A DNA stretch of 64,000 nt from Sipunculus nudus (Eukaryota > Annelida > Sipuncula > Golfingiida > Sipunculidae): positions 47,713,840 to 47,777,839 of the forward strand of contig CM049322.1 of the NCBI GenBank assembly GCA_026874595.1, in the 5' to 3' direction. Numbering within the stretch: position 1 is the first letter of the stretch; the number at the start of each line of letters is the position of its first letter. Below the pieces are notes generated by a model. The model was not told the origin of the DNA, made no database searches, and was given only the letters and a program-made list of their open reading frames with translations. This document shows, one piece after another, positions 12,121-26,400 of this stretch. The translations under genes were made by a program, and so were the position numbers.

Positions 12121-12362
12121 ATATTCTGTCTGAAATTTTGTAATGGCTGAAGGGGTGTTTCCATGTGCACGTATTTGCATATATGCTTATATGTGTGAAA
12201 AATCGCTAATATGATTTTGTTACTGGAGTGTTTCCATGTGTATATTCTGTCTGAAATTTTGTAATGGCTGAAGGGGTGTTTCCATGTGCACGTATTTGCA
12301 TATATGCTTATATGTGTGAAAAATCGCTAATATGATTTTGTTACTGGAGTGTTTCCATGTGT
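12121..12362. repeat. 121-bp tandem duplication, two copies
   Basis: The unit beginning ATATTCTGTCTGAAATTTTG is repeated 121 bases later with essentially complete identity, implying a recent duplication. Confidence 0.9.
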
Positions 12363-13284
12363 CTGTTAGTGTATATGCGTTGAAATCTCCACATGAGCCA
12401 TTTTCATGCATAGGTTCTGCGTGAACTCAGTGAGAACTAAGCGATTCGAGGTAAAATGACATCACTTCATAATCTTTTTTGAATGCCTGCTGGATCCCCT
12501 GTACAAACATATTAGAATGCCAGTTCATGCAAATATGCGCACATGGAGACACACCTTTTTTTTGCACACACAGAAATACACTTTAAAACAGCAAAATGAG
12601 GGCTAATGCTCATGATACAGCCTGGTATCTGTTGATGTGAAAGTTTTTTCTGTTGCTTGAATATACTTGAAAGACTGACTCTCTGTCAGGGGCCACACTA
12701 ACCAGTCTGACCATAGACCAAGAATTTTATATGTTAGAGAGAACTAGGGATGTAATAATGCATCAAATAACTTATGCATTTAATTGCAATCCCTAATTTA
12801 AATGTATTTGATTATTAAGAGTAGAATTAATTAATTTTGACTATTATTTATTTTTGCATGTACCCCCTCTTAACCTTGTGTGGGCTGTCAACTTTATGGT
12901 GAATGCTGTATTGTTCAGGCTGTGTATGATTAGAATTATAGTTTCAAGTGGTGGACCACTTGTACAGAAACAAAAATGAATAGAGGGAGAGCTGTATTAT
13001 TCCTTTATTTGTTAAAATTTACTTGCATCCATTATGGAAAATTTCTTCATTTAATTTAAAATTAAGTCTGAAATTTACCACTTAAGTAATATTTTAATTG
13101 AGAATTGACTCAAAGGTAAAGAATTAAACTGAATTGATTCTAAGACCCCTCACAATTAAAAAGAACAAACAGAAAAAATAAGGAAGTTACACCTGTGGGA
13201 CAAGCTATTCATACCAGTGATGCCACCTGATGGTAAGAAAAAGATGTACCGTAAGACAATTTCCCAATTTTTGTCAACACCAAC

Positions 13285-13645
13285 TGACCCATTCATTTCG
13301 CTTAGGCCTTTTGAAATAAGTTTGCCAAAGTCAAAACAAAAGGCCTCACTCACACCTCCTGGGGGTGGAATGGAACATGGAATGCGGTACAGGGGCCAAA
13401 TTTACGGAACGAGCGAAACCAAGACATAAAAAGTGTCATCACTTTAAAATGGCTGAATGTTTCATGACATAATTTATAGTAATAAATGTATTTCAACAAA
13501 TGCGTTTTGTTAAATTTTTTATTTTAGCCCCTGTTCTGCGTTTTGTGTTTTAGGGCAGCCTTGGAAGACCCCCCAAGGCGGAGCGAGGCCTTTTGTTTTG
13601 ACTTTGCGAACTGATTTCAAAAGGCCGAAGCGTAGTGAATCCAAC
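13285..13645. repeat. Inverted repeat with arms of about 85 bp (foldback element)
   Basis: The left arm contains AGGCCTTTTGAAAT...GTCAAAACAAAAGGCCT and the right arm its reverse complement (AGGCCTTTTGTTTTGAC...ATTTCAAAAGGCC), roughly 80-85% alike by eye. No coding capacity. Confidence 0.7.
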
Positions 13646-13849
13646 TGGCCCTACCTGTGCACTATTTGGAAATGGAAGACCAGTTTTGTTTCGTCCGAAA
13701 CATGACAAATGGGATTTCAATACAATGAAGACTTTTTTAATATTAACAGATAATATGAAGGCCTTGACAGGTGAAAATTTTGTTCCACAGGGCATAAATG
13801 CATAAAGATAGTTGTGAATTGATAAGAAAAATATAAGGTAATAGATAAG

Positions 13850-13855
13850 TTTATT
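13850..13855 (-). terminator. Candidate MRPL37 polyadenylation signal
   Basis: AATAAA on the minus strand about 250 bases beyond the MRPL37 stop codon. Confidence 0.35.
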
Positions 13856-14102
13856 CACTAACACATACTTGCCATATATTATATTAATATAATCATATGG
13901 TAAATTGTGTTTGTTAATGCTGTACAAACAATGAGGATGGTTCAAGTTCAAGACCAAAAACTTGCTGTCCCGGTTATAGCCAAAGAAGAATTCCGTGACA
14001 AAATCCATTTTGACCACTGTCAGTTATAATGTAGATGACAAAACTTGCAACAACAAGTGGTTGTATGTCAAGAGAATTTAGCTATAACTATACATGTATC
14101 AC

Positions 14103-14435
14103 TCAGACTCCAGCAGATTGAGTCACCCTTTCACTGTCAGGCACTGGGTTCATCAGTCTCCCTGGGGATAAATCTGCTCCGTTAACGTACATTGCTAAAA
14201 GAGTCCTGAAGACCTGTGGGTCATAGTCCTCGTATTGCGTATGCCTAAGCATGGCTCGTTTTGGCAGAATTTTGTTGAACATTTTACGGTCTGCATCGAT
14301 CCACACAAAGTTCTTGATACCATCCAGGTTGTCCAGCTGCATGGTGTTTAACTGATAACAGGCAAAGTTAAAGTTCGAACCATCGGAGGTCACCATCTGC
14401 ATCATAACTGGCTCCGGCAACTTCTTCACCTCCCA
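14103..14435 (-). CDS. MRPL37: MRPL37 exon 8 (C-terminus)
   Basis: 333 nt, acceptor tttttag, phase 0, ends at the stop codon. The chain LPEPVMMQ, CYQLNTMQLDNLDGIKNFVW, DADRKMFN and FRTLLAMYVNGADL is the strongest family signature. It runs about 20 residues beyond the usual mammalian C-terminus. Confidence 0.95.
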   Translation of the reverse strand, partial: WEVKKLPEPVMMQMVTSDGSNFNFACYQLNTMQLDNLDGIKNFVWIDADRKMFNKILPKRAMLRHTQYEDYDPQVFRTLLAMYVNGADLSPGRLMNPVPDSERVTQSAGV

Positions 14436-17400
14436 CTAAAAAATACAAATTTTAAAGTCACCCGACATGTCCAATACTGTATATTCTCTATGTAAGGTCG
14501 CGGCTTAAGTTAGAAAACCAGTTGTCTAAAACCTTTAAATTTTTCCTCAACTCTAACTGCATCTTTAAAAAGATGATTCTCTTGAAGTCATCATCATGAT
14601 ATAGGTGTTCAGAGATACACATATGAAGCTGTTTGTCTATCCATTTGGACTGAGAGGAAAGATTAATAAATACTGCCTTCAGCTGAATGCTGAACACTGG
14701 CTGGTCAGGAAGGGCAAAACAAAAAGCTAAGGCTTTTCAGCACAGGGCGAGTGATGCTTGAAAACATAAAGGACTTGATTTCATGTAGAGCAAATGGAAC
14801 TGACTCTTACAGATTTCTTATAAGTAACAAAGATGTAAGGGCTTGAATCACTGATTGTAGTGTATGATGATGTAGCAGTGGAGCATCCCAAGCAACTGAG
14901 GCATAATTGACCTAACCATGACCTAAATGTGACCATAATCATATATTCATTAAATGAATAACCATGAGCGGAGAAGTTGAGAGCAAATAATCAAGTTATC
15001 ATTTGCATAGTTAACAGTAAATCACCTGACAAGTACAAAATTTGCATAATGTGGGCTACTCTCCCTAACAGAACATAAGTAGTCTGTACCAGTACATTTG
15101 CCCATGTTTTTGCGGGATACTTTTTTATACAAAGGAGACAATGTAAATAGTTTAGGCCCAAATGTTGCATGAGCTATTCTGTGGACTGTCCAGTGAATAT
15201 TAACCAGAATGTCTTACCTAGCATTGAACTTGTATGAGACAAATAACCCAAAATATGGCAAAACACTTTACAATGAATGCGGTTTATTCATTACTGGAGA
15301 ACAGTTATAAGATAAGCAATTCGAGCTGATGACATCAGTCAATGCGACGTCATATGTGATAGACCTTTGTGGTGTCACTATTTTATTATAAATTGCTCTT
15401 GCAACCACAGGCATGGAATTCTTTCTTTGAAGGAGCGTTTGTAGAGCTCATTAACATATTTAGTTCAAAAGGGCAGAGCATAGGAGCTGTGGTGGTTTGG
15501 CCCATAACATCTGATATATTCAACTGTAAGCCTAGTCAGCATGTAAATCAGTAGGATGGTCCTTTGACCTTAACCTTTGACCTTGTGCTGTCGAAATCAA
15601 CATGCTTCTTCCAATAAATTTAGGTGAGCCAACAGTGAAAGCTGGAAGGTGTTGGATGAAAATTTAGCTTAAATGTATCCACATAGATCTGTAGAGAAGT
15701 GGATGCAATGTCCTTGACCTTTGACCATGAGACCTAATAATTAACAGAGATCTAGGCCTTAACAAAAGGTTTGCTTCCTATTTGCAAGGTTTAATTTGCA
15801 TGATTTTCACCTTTACAAGGTTTTGCAAGGGTTTCATTTTTTGGCATTTTTACCACAGAGTAATAATTACATATTATATCCCTAATTATACTAATTATTC
15901 AATAAACATAAAAAAGCTAAATAATTTTACCATAACTTAAGAGAACATGGTAGGAGTGGAAAATCTAATTATTTGTTCATATTACAAAAGATCTGATTTT
16001 ACTTATAATATTGGTATAATAAAATAGATGATCTGTCAATGAGGGAATAAGTTTCAATTACTATTTTCCTGTTTCGAAGATGTGTCTTACTCACAAAGGA
16101 TTTATTTTCTCCATTATTTTCCTGTCACAAAAATTGTGAATTTGAAACCCTTAATAAGAGGCCGACCACAGTACATATCTAACCCACCAGAGACACTTCA
16201 GAAGAAAAATATATTCTGTATAAGCGTTAAGACACAAATTATGGTTACTCACCCCATATTTCTGTTTGGCGAAGGCGACGCAGTGGGCAAAACAGTACAT
16301 GATCATGTGAGCGTTCCTCCGAGAAACTGCTCTGACTGGGTTCTCCCTCATCAGAAGTGTGTGTGGGTAACTGTGACTAAAGCTTGGAGTCTGACCTGGG
16401 CAACAGAGAAAACATAACGGAATTCATGTCTGTCGCTGTAGTCTCTACCAGTGAAATATCATTGCTTGTAAAACAATGAAACCTCAAAATTACTACCACT
16501 GACTGGAAATCAATAAAGTGGATGAATTTTAGAGGTGGTTGTTTAGTAGGGTCTGATTCAAAGAGAAAAAAGAATTGGGACTGAGCAAAAGTGGTTGTTA
16601 TATTGAGGTGGTCGATAAACCTAGGTGGTCATGAGGGAAGGTTTTACTGTATGTGCAAATATCTGTGAGGGGCACAAATATTTAATGAGCAAATTCATGG
16701 AAATTATGTTCCCCGCTTCCACCTCTTGTTGTTTTTCCTTCTCATTATGTTTTAGTGTTTACTTTTACCTGAAGATGTCTCTACATGTCATTATTCTGTT
16801 GTGAATTGAGATTAAAAAGAAAAATTTGTTTTTGTTTTGGAGCTGGTGATAATAATTTTTCAAACAGACACTCCAAAAACCAATCCCAACCAAGGTATGC
16901 ATGAGAGCAATGACTGCCCAAAATTTGAATGAAATCTGATAATATTTAGGAAATTTATCACACAGAATTGAAAACCTGACAGACAGACAGAGAAATTAAG
17001 TTTATTTTTTATTATACAATTGAATCCAGAAAGGAAAGATGCACCTACAAGGAAAGAAGTTTCCTGGCTTTGAGCCCTGTGCGCTCCCCCTAAACCACAT
17101 AAGCAATTCAATTTGTGCTTGCCTTCTCAATGTTTCTGACACAAATAAAAAGACTAAATTCCCAAAAATTAAAATTCATAACACAGGCACATATAACCAT
17201 TTTTGATCACCTAAATAAAGTTCAACATTATGAAGACAAACAACAAACATAATAATCAATATAATCATCTTTACTCTCATCCATTGTGACTAACAAGAAT
17301 TACCCTTGTCTTATACCTGTTATATTTTCATGTCTCCATATGTGTTCATGCCTGAAGTCGATCAGCGGAGACAGTGGGTAGACGTCCGGTATTTTATATG

Positions 17401-20400
17401 CAACAGAAGCGTCCACGACTTCCTCGGAAGCAAAAGGTGGCAGAGGTCGATCAGAGTTCACAAGCCATTCTCCCTGTCCTCGCACCTGCACTGGCTTATC
17501 TGGAAGAAAAATTTCCATGACTTTCTCATGAATTTTTTTTAACTTGAATTTCTTATTCAAAATTATAGCATTATAATTTTTAATTAATAGTAGGTGTACA
17601 AACACTGGGTACATTAATCAATAAAATAATTAAAACATTCAAATATAACACCTATTCTTAGAACTGCAACAGTTCATTTAAGCCAAATCATATACTGCTA
17701 CAGTATGCTCATTTTCAGATTACTAAAATCAAATAATTACCTTGGAATTTAAAGAATGTGGAAACATGGGGTTCTTTTGCAAATCTTCGACTGACAGCTA
17801 AATCTGGGTAGGACCCGGCCAGGCCACGGCACAGTCGCACGATGTTGTCCAGCAAGATGGTCCTGTGAATTAATATACTTGGCATGCATTTCAAGAAAAT
17901 TCATGCAAATCAACCAGAAAACCAATGCTTATATTAATGCTTAGCTGCTAAAAGCAGCATTAGACACAGTTGTTTTACTTTCTGACTTTTACATGTGTTG
18001 TGATAAGGACGGACCATGAGTACAATGGCAGAAGCAGATACAGGTGAGGGGTCCAGGGGGTCTGTACCCCCCCACACCTTTTTCAACCACCACTACCTTT
18101 CTAAAATGTGTCAGACCAATTTTCTGGCCTGGACCTCCCCCCCTTTTCTGGACCAAGGGACATTCTTTTTAAGTTTTGTAATCAGTCTTTGTGGTGTGAA
18201 CCCTTCCTGTTCCTCAATCCTAGATCTGTGATTTATCTGATTTTGTATGATCTGATCTCTTTTTATCTTATCTTAAAACCTATCTTCAAGATCCATAAAT
18301 ATTTTCAATATGTGCATTATCCCATGCTATCAGTTCAGTATCGCTGAATACAAAAGGTTCCCAGCATTTTCACCCCAACACATGTTATCCCTTGTTTACC
18401 TAACATGCTGATATGGTTCTGATGTGTTTTTTTTTTCCTTTAAAAAAAGAAAGTGCTTGTTTATCACTGTAAGTTTGTATAACCAGATTGTGTTTCTGTT
18501 CTTATGGATGTATATGTCGCAGGAAGAATGAGAATCTGGGAAGACCCAGAATCTTCCTTGGAAAAATGAGAATCAAGAGATGATTTGAAATGATTTCTGT
18601 TCTTCCCAGGAAAAATGAGAATCCTCATTCTTCCTGAGAAAAATGAGAATTCCTGTCTGTCCCAGGAAAATTGAGAATTCTCATATTTCCAGGGAGAGAC
18701 TGGAATTCAGTTTTGATATTTAAATCTGGGAAAAATGAGAATTCTCATTTATCCCAGGAAAATAGGAACCATTTATGGCACTTTTTAACTCTTTTACTTT
18801 GTTTTTGTTTTCTTTCTTCCTTTTTCAGAAAGAAACTTTGATTCTATTTCTTACACATTAATTCTGAACGGTTCAAGTAGATAAAAGAATAAATATACAC
18901 TCACATAAAATGAATTATGTGAATAAAATATAAAGCTTACAATTTCAAATTGAGATAAGTGATATATATGTGTAACAAAATTTCTCTTTTTTTTTGTATT
19001 ATCATTATAATTTGGCTAGGACAGATTCTAGATAAAAAGTTGTCAGAAAATTTATAAGCTGGGAAAAACAAGAATTTCCATTCTCATGGCAAGATTCTGG
19101 ATCTTCCCAGATTCTCATTCTACCCTAGTAATATATATATAATTTCCAAACAAGGAGAAGAAAGAATGGACAAACAAGGTTGTGAAACACCAGTACGAAG
19201 CTTGAAAAATCCAGATTTGTGAAGTAGGCCAAGAGGTGAATGATAAGCCTATGTTTTATGCCACTTGTCAAGCCCAGTGCTAGTTTATTTCCACTGATGT
19301 TCAAGAGTAAGCAAACCTTTACAGAAAAAAAAAAAAACCTGACAGATACCATATCACTTCACTATGTCTTATGTGTATTTATGGTAAGTGAACGGTACAT
19401 TTAAAACTACACACTTACCCCTGCCTGTGTAGCGGTATTCCCCACTCGGCTTTGAACCTCCACCCGGGTAGCTGTTTGTTGATTCGCCGGGGGAGTTTTT
19501 CTTTGGTCGTGTCCCATTTGTGTGCCTGCATGATGTACCGCTGCATTAACTCATCCTGAAACAAGAGCACCGCAAACGTGCATAATACGCCCGTCTTATG
19601 TCTTGTTACCTCTGACCTCATTAAATATGCTTGAATTTTACCGAGAAATAAATACAGGTGAGAAACTGTATTGGTTTATATTTACAATGAGTTACATGAA
19701 AATCCATAAGATTTTTGGTAAGTCATCACTGCGCCACTAAAGTCTGGTGAACTCTTACCTCATTAAATATGCATGAATTTTGCTGGAAATCAAACTTCCC
19801 AATATATAAATTTCATGGATTTATATTTCTATTGAGCTTTACTAAAATCCATAATACTTCTGTTATCTCGGCAACACCACAAAGTAGCCTGGTTACCTAT
19901 GACCTTATTAAATTTGCATGGATTTTGACCATAACTGAACTTGGGTGAGATATTCTATTGGTAAGCAGTGAAGGGGAGTTTTGTGAAAATTCATCAAAGC
20001 CTTGCAAGTTATTGCAGTAACACTTAAAGATAACAGACAGACAGGCAGGCAGACAGACAATGAATATACCATAATATATCCTGTCATAGACTGGTGAATA
20101 AAAAACAACTATCCTAAAACTTAAAGCCAGCCATACACCTAACTTTTCTGTAGAATGAATGCAATATCTGGCTTATACTGCACATATTTCATGAATGTTA
20201 GGTAATTTCTGTTAAGAAAAGTTCACTTAACACCACTGTGACAGATGTAGGAGATTGTTTATCTACAAGCTGTTTGACGGTTGGTTGTTTAAGCCCTTTG
20301 CAAAAGTCATATTTGTCTAACTTACACTAGTTACAGCCAGATGTCTTTGCTGAATGTGTTAGGATTATTTTTGCAGGCAAAGCACATTATAAACACAGGG

Positions 20401-23400
20401 ATATAAACAAAACTGACAGCCTGAGAACAATGAGATTGGCATTTTCTGGCCTATTTTTTATCAAAAGTTCAAGAAATAGACATTTAATAGACAGTTAATA
20501 GACATCAGATATCAGAATAGTACCCTTTAATAAAGAGGCCCCTTTAATACTGTGTACCATGTAAATAATATAAGAATACTATATTGTGCAGACATATCAA
20601 TCAAACTTCCTTCCTAATGATATCAATATTGGTCAGCAACTCTTAAGACCATTTTTATGCTGGTATACACTCAATTTCACAGAAAATGATTTGAAAGTTC
20701 TGATTGGCTTAGAGCATAAACCTATTTCAACATAGTTCAGTGAAAAAACAGCCTGTTGTGTTCAATATTTTTGCATTATTGGCATTTACTCAAAATAAAA
20801 AGGACAATGATTAGCACTGACACAGATGGACTTGAGGTAAATCAAAAGAGAAGGTTTGTGAAACGGTAAAGGTAGGGGTTTATAGTCTGATGTCAGTAAA
20901 GTCACTCTAATCAAACTTTACACTTTGCCTTCCTGGTCTTTCGAACCTATTCATACTTGCAGCTTTTCTCCGCTCAATGGGAAGCAAAAACAGTGCAGCC
21001 ACACATGGTGCTGGAAGGTTTTTTCATTCTACATACTGCCATTGCTTTACCAAGGAGAGGGCCTACCCTTGTGGTTAAGACTTTGGCCAGGGGTCTCAGT
21101 GAGGAAGTTGGTCAGACCTCACAGCAAAACCCACAACCTTGCTGTCATGAGTCCAGTGCATTAATCACTGCCCACCACTCTCCACATTACAGACCTTAAC
21201 CTCCACACTAGTGACATCTGTTGATAAATACTTACACTAAATATTCCCGTCCTTTATATCAAAGAGACAGGTCAAATATTTCTTATTCTTAAAGATGAGG
21301 TTCATTTCAGGACATGTTGACAGATGTTTGGATTATTTAACAAAATCTACTATGCTGACTCACTGGTACAAAACCTGACAGACAAACACTACATGCAGTG
21401 TTTATGCATGCTCAAAGAAAATGTCTACTGCTCATCTTAAACATTTGAGCATCTGTGACGTTATGTGACATAAAGACACTCCAAGCAGAGATGTCAAAAT
21501 CCTTGCTTCACCCAAAGGTCAATTTAAGGGGCAGTAACTGAACTCTTTTTTTTTATTAGGATAGGTACGGCCTATTGGTGGCACCATCTATTGAATGAAA
21601 TTGGTTTCCATATGAAAAGAAAGATATGTTATTAAGCCTTCTTAATTTCAAGTTTTATATGCACTATGGTAAGGAAAAATCAAGAAGTCAAAACCTGTCA
21701 TTAATCTCTCTGATGTTCTGTAACATTATTTCACCATTATGCCATTAAGACACCGGTTTGAACCAGGGATCTCAGCTCTGAAGTCCAATGCTTTAACCAC
21801 TAGGCTACGGCCAAGCAGCCACCTCCCACACACCTTACATTAGTGTATGGACAAACCACCAATTATAATCAGTCGGCTGATGCAGATGATCCAATGATCA
21901 ATCTTACATTTCCATAATAGATTACAGAGTTTTCCAAAAAGATTACGCTTTATAATGACGGAAGGCATGTTTCAATGAAACTTATGCAAACAGGCTTCAG
22001 AACAAACTTGGTTTACTAATAGATTCACACCTAAGTTTAAAATATAAACATGTAGGCTATGAAGTTATTAGATATACTGGCCAGTATGTAGGCATATAGA
22101 ACACATCAACTGAGAGGATGTACAGTTCTATATTTGACCAGAAATTTCATACTTCTAGAGTTCAATTAATTTTTACTGATGACTGATTCACAACACTTCT
22201 CAAAAACACTAATAATCAATCATCAGTTGATGATTTGCTGTTGATGATCAATTGTGATCCAGGAAGTGACTCCATACACTAACCTACATGCAGTTTTTTC
22301 CATTAAGTTTCCATAACAGAACAAGGTAAAATATTGACTCTTACATATATGTAACAAATGTTGATATGGTTTACCTGGTCAGGTATCTCTACTGCACCAA
22401 CCAAATTCTGGATTTTTTTAGGCAGACCATTAAACATCTGTGTTTTGGTGACAAGGCAAGCCTGTTTGTCTCCTAAAAAAATGCATGAGAAATATTCAAA
22501 ACATGCATTCTGGATATATGTAGAAATATATACTGATCAGATGATGAGAGGAAAGCATGGACAAACATATAGGAGAGAGACAGGGACACAAAATCAGAGA
22601 AAGAAAGACCAAGTGAGAGAGATACAGAGAGACAAATACAAAAAGAGACAGAAAGACAGATATAGAGAGACAAGTCAGACAGAGCCAGACAGAAAGATCA
22701 TGACAAACAGAAATACAGAGAGACAGACAGGAAGACAGACAGCAGACAAGGAATGAGACACAAGGAGAGACAGAAGAAAAAAAAGAGAAAATAAGACAAA
22801 CAGAAGAACAGAGAGATAGAGAGACAGAAAAACAGAGAGAAAGAAACAGAAGACCAATGGAGACAGAGTTGATCAGTAAGACACAGACATGACAGGCAGA
22901 GAGACAGTGAAAAGAGACAGGCTAAATGACAGTGAAATACATTTACAGACAGAGTCATACAGAAACAAAAACAGGTAGACAGATGGACAGTGAAGCTGTG
23001 TTTCCACATGTCCAGACATGGATACTGATACAGTTGGCACAAAAATATGATAAAATGTAAGGAGTGTTTCCACTTGTACTGACACAAATAGGGCACTGCA
23101 TCTGGCGCCCTATATGGCGATTTCAGAACTCCACCTGTACAGTTCCCCATCCAGTGCTGTATATGGGTCTATATGGGTATTTCCACAGTGATGTAATATT
23201 TCAGTCAAATTCCACCGTCACGTGCTGTCATGTACGGTGAGGGTATAAGCGGAAACATACCTGTATCCGTGTCCAGACAAGTGGAAACACAGCTTGACAG
23301 TTTCTAGCTATTCAAGGATTGACTCACAGTAGATTTGTGAGCCATAGATTCTGAACAGCTAAACATATCACAATCAAGATATTAATGAAGGTAACTATCA

Positions 23401-26400
23401 GGGTTGGGGCAAGGTACTTGTACCTGTACCTGTACCTAGGTACACAATTCAGAGTACCTGTACCTGTACCTGTACCTGGCTTTCATGAGTAGGAAGTACC
23501 TTGTACCTGTACCTGTACCTGGAACTAAAGTACCTGTACCTGGTATAAGGTACTTCAGGTACAAATGTGATACTGGAAATGGACACCAGGCTTGGGTCAG
23601 TTGCTTGAACAAAGCTGTCACCCCTGTCAGGTCAGTTACCTATCTCAGGTAATTACAAAGCATTCATCCCTGCTGCCTTTGTAGCTAGTGGGGCTAGCAA
23701 GCTGGTCAACCTCCAGCCTCTTAACAGGACGTTCATTGTGACATTATCAGCTCAAGTATCAGGCAACTAACAAAGGATAGAAACAGGGCTGCCCTCATGC
23801 CCATGCACAGAACAGGGTTGGGGCCAGGTAATGGTACTTGTACCTAGGTGCACAATTCACAGTTATGAGGATTACAGGTAATGATACTGGAAATGGACTT
23901 CAGGTTGGGTCAAGTAAGTGTACTGAGCTGTCACCCTTATCCAGGCAGGGTTAATTACTAAGCTTTTATCTAAGCAGCCTCTAAAGTTGACTGGGCTATG
24001 GCTAGTAGCATGCTGGCCTGGCTACCTCCAGCATCTACACGGGGATGTTCATTGTGGCATTATCAGATATAAAGGGTAGAGAAAAAAGGATATGGACAGT
24101 GTTGCTCACATGCCCCATGTAGATACCTGTTGTCTAGTATACAAAGAACAATGATGAAGGATAAACGAAGAAGTGAAGAAGGTACATATTGTGTAACTGA
24201 ACTCTCAACATATGCCAAAAAAAGCAGAACATTCCATTTCACAGAAAAAAAGTCCCTGCTCAAGCATCAAATGCAGGTGCTCTTAATTCTCAAAATATTC
24301 CTCAGTGTGACTCACTGCAATGAACATGTTTATTGTTACTTCTAATTATGTATGTATTATTGTTCATGTCATGAAGTTAATTTATAAAAACTGATTATAA
24401 GATTTTCACTTTCAGTCAAGTTGTCAAGCCTCTTTATTTTAAAGAGTGTGTGGTGCTTCAAGACTTTTTGACTTTAAAACATTACTCTAAAACTCAAAAC
24501 TTGATTTGAAAAAGTGACATCATATTTAAGTATATGAATGAAAGTTTTTTATTTCTGTATTACTAACTTTGTAAACTTTATCAGCTTCATTAACTTATCA
24601 CATTTACTAAAGACGATCCTTTACATTTGCAGCTGACTTGTTTTTTTTTCATGATGACATAAAAAGCTATAATTTAAAACTTTTAATGATATATTCAGCC
24701 ATTCTATTACAACTTATTATCGCATATCTACAAGAAATTTGTGCAATGATCATTAGTTCAAATATCTTTAAAATGTACCTGTACCTGTACCCAGGTACTT
24801 TCTTAAGTACATGTACCTGTACCTAGATACTGTACAATAATGCTGTACCTGTACCTGTACCTGACCATTTTGCAAGTACCTGTACCTAGGTACTTTTGCA
24901 TGTACCTGGCCCCAACCCTGGTAACTATTAATTAACAGGGAGGAAAATGATCAAATCTGCTCATTTATTTAAGGTGTATGTGTGCTGCCACCTGCTGACC
25001 TTTATAAACATTAATCTTCAGGAACAATAAACTCTATTTTTTTTTAAAGATTTTTTTTGGTGGAGCTAACCACCTCCATCTTTTTAAATGCTTGCTTAAC
25101 TGAGTAATATGTACATCTGCAGAATTCCATACCAGTTTTGGACTACTTGACAGGGGCTTACACACAATAATTCTGGCATCAACCAGACTCGGTGTACCAC
25201 TCCTGCGGGTCCTGGGTGTGTGTCATCCCCATTGCTAGGTCATAACACCAAGGAACCCTGAAAGGCGCACACGTTTGTGAGTGAAACATGATTGTTAGAC
25301 ACAGTTTCCCCATTAAGCCGGCAGAGCGCTCACCCTGGGTGGGGGCTGACCGTGAAAAATCTCAAAGCCTCGGCTGAGATACAAACTGACGATCTCCCAG
25401 CTTTGAGCCCTGTGCTCTACCCCTGAGCCACAGAAGCTGGAAGGAACAACAAAGTCAGCAAACTAGGAATCTGCATTCCAAAGAATATAAGCCTGCGATC
25501 TCAGGGTTATTTTGGTTGTAAAAAGTACTTACTAGGCCTTTGTGAAGGATGTTTGAACTTGCTAATCAACAACATGTTTGTAAACATTGACAAAAGGAAA
25601 TATGTAACCCAAGATGGTAGGTTGCTTATATGTGGAGGTAGAAATGTTGATATAAACAAAACAAGCAGGCTGTGTGCTGTGAAATGAAAGTTTTCTTACT
25701 TATTTTTATGAAAGCTCCATGGGATTTTCTTTAGTTTATAAAGGTCAGATAAGTGATTTGGCCAATTTAAGTTATGACATCACCCACCTTCTAACAGTGA
25801 TGTGCGCATGTTGTAATCATACACAAATTCGTCATGGTAGTCAGGGTGGTCCTTATCCAGTGGCTTTTGGGCAAATTGGGGGTCATCAGGTACAACTGGC
25901 TCCCATGGCACCACCTGTATTTCATTGTTGTTGTACAGCTCATTAGGGTCGACAATTTTTACTCCTGAAAGTTACCACAGGCTATGATAAGTATTAGTAA
26001 TTTTTATTTATATATTACAAATACTAAGGTTAGCTACATATTCATAATTTCTCACCAGTTGTTAGCTCTGTAAAAACAAGCAAATTCAAGGAATTTATGT
26101 GCCCCACTTTTTCCTTCACACAGGATATGATTAGTACCAGTAATTTTTATTTGTATATTACAAATACTTTGGTAAGCTGCATATTAATGGTGTTAAAACT
26201 TTGCCATTTAAATTTTTTTCAGTATTTTTTTAGGGTTCCAATTTCTCAACAGTGCAGGCATTCCGTAAATATTTTCTGTACAATCTATCATGGCTTGGTG
26301 AAGGGATGCTGAAAAAAGGTTGAAATTACCTGGCTCCTGAGCTGCAAGAGGAAGTTCTGGCTCCTGCAGTTTAATTTTCTGTTTCTGTTTCCATAGCTGT

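Larger units (their letters stand above)
8611..14102. other. Intergenic region between convergent APP and MRPL37 genes
   Basis: No gene supported. Contents: the 9.2-kb MITE, repeat family A copy 1, a 121-bp tandem duplication at 12121, a large inverted repeat at 13285-13645, and AT-rich sequence. Confidence 0.6.
22473..25787 (-). other. MRPL37 intron 2
   Basis: 3.3 kb. It contains a purine-rich (AGAC)n-like stretch, the hAT-type element at 23399-24920, a tRNA-derived SINE (25318-25441) and a diverged TTAA element (25490-25770). Confidence 0.65.

Noticed and set aside
22358-23150. Long overlapping open frames rich in Arg/Lys/Gln or Ser/Cys/Leu
   Set aside because: Artefacts of the (GACAGA)n purine-rich simple repeat; the true coding part here is only MRPL37 exon 3.
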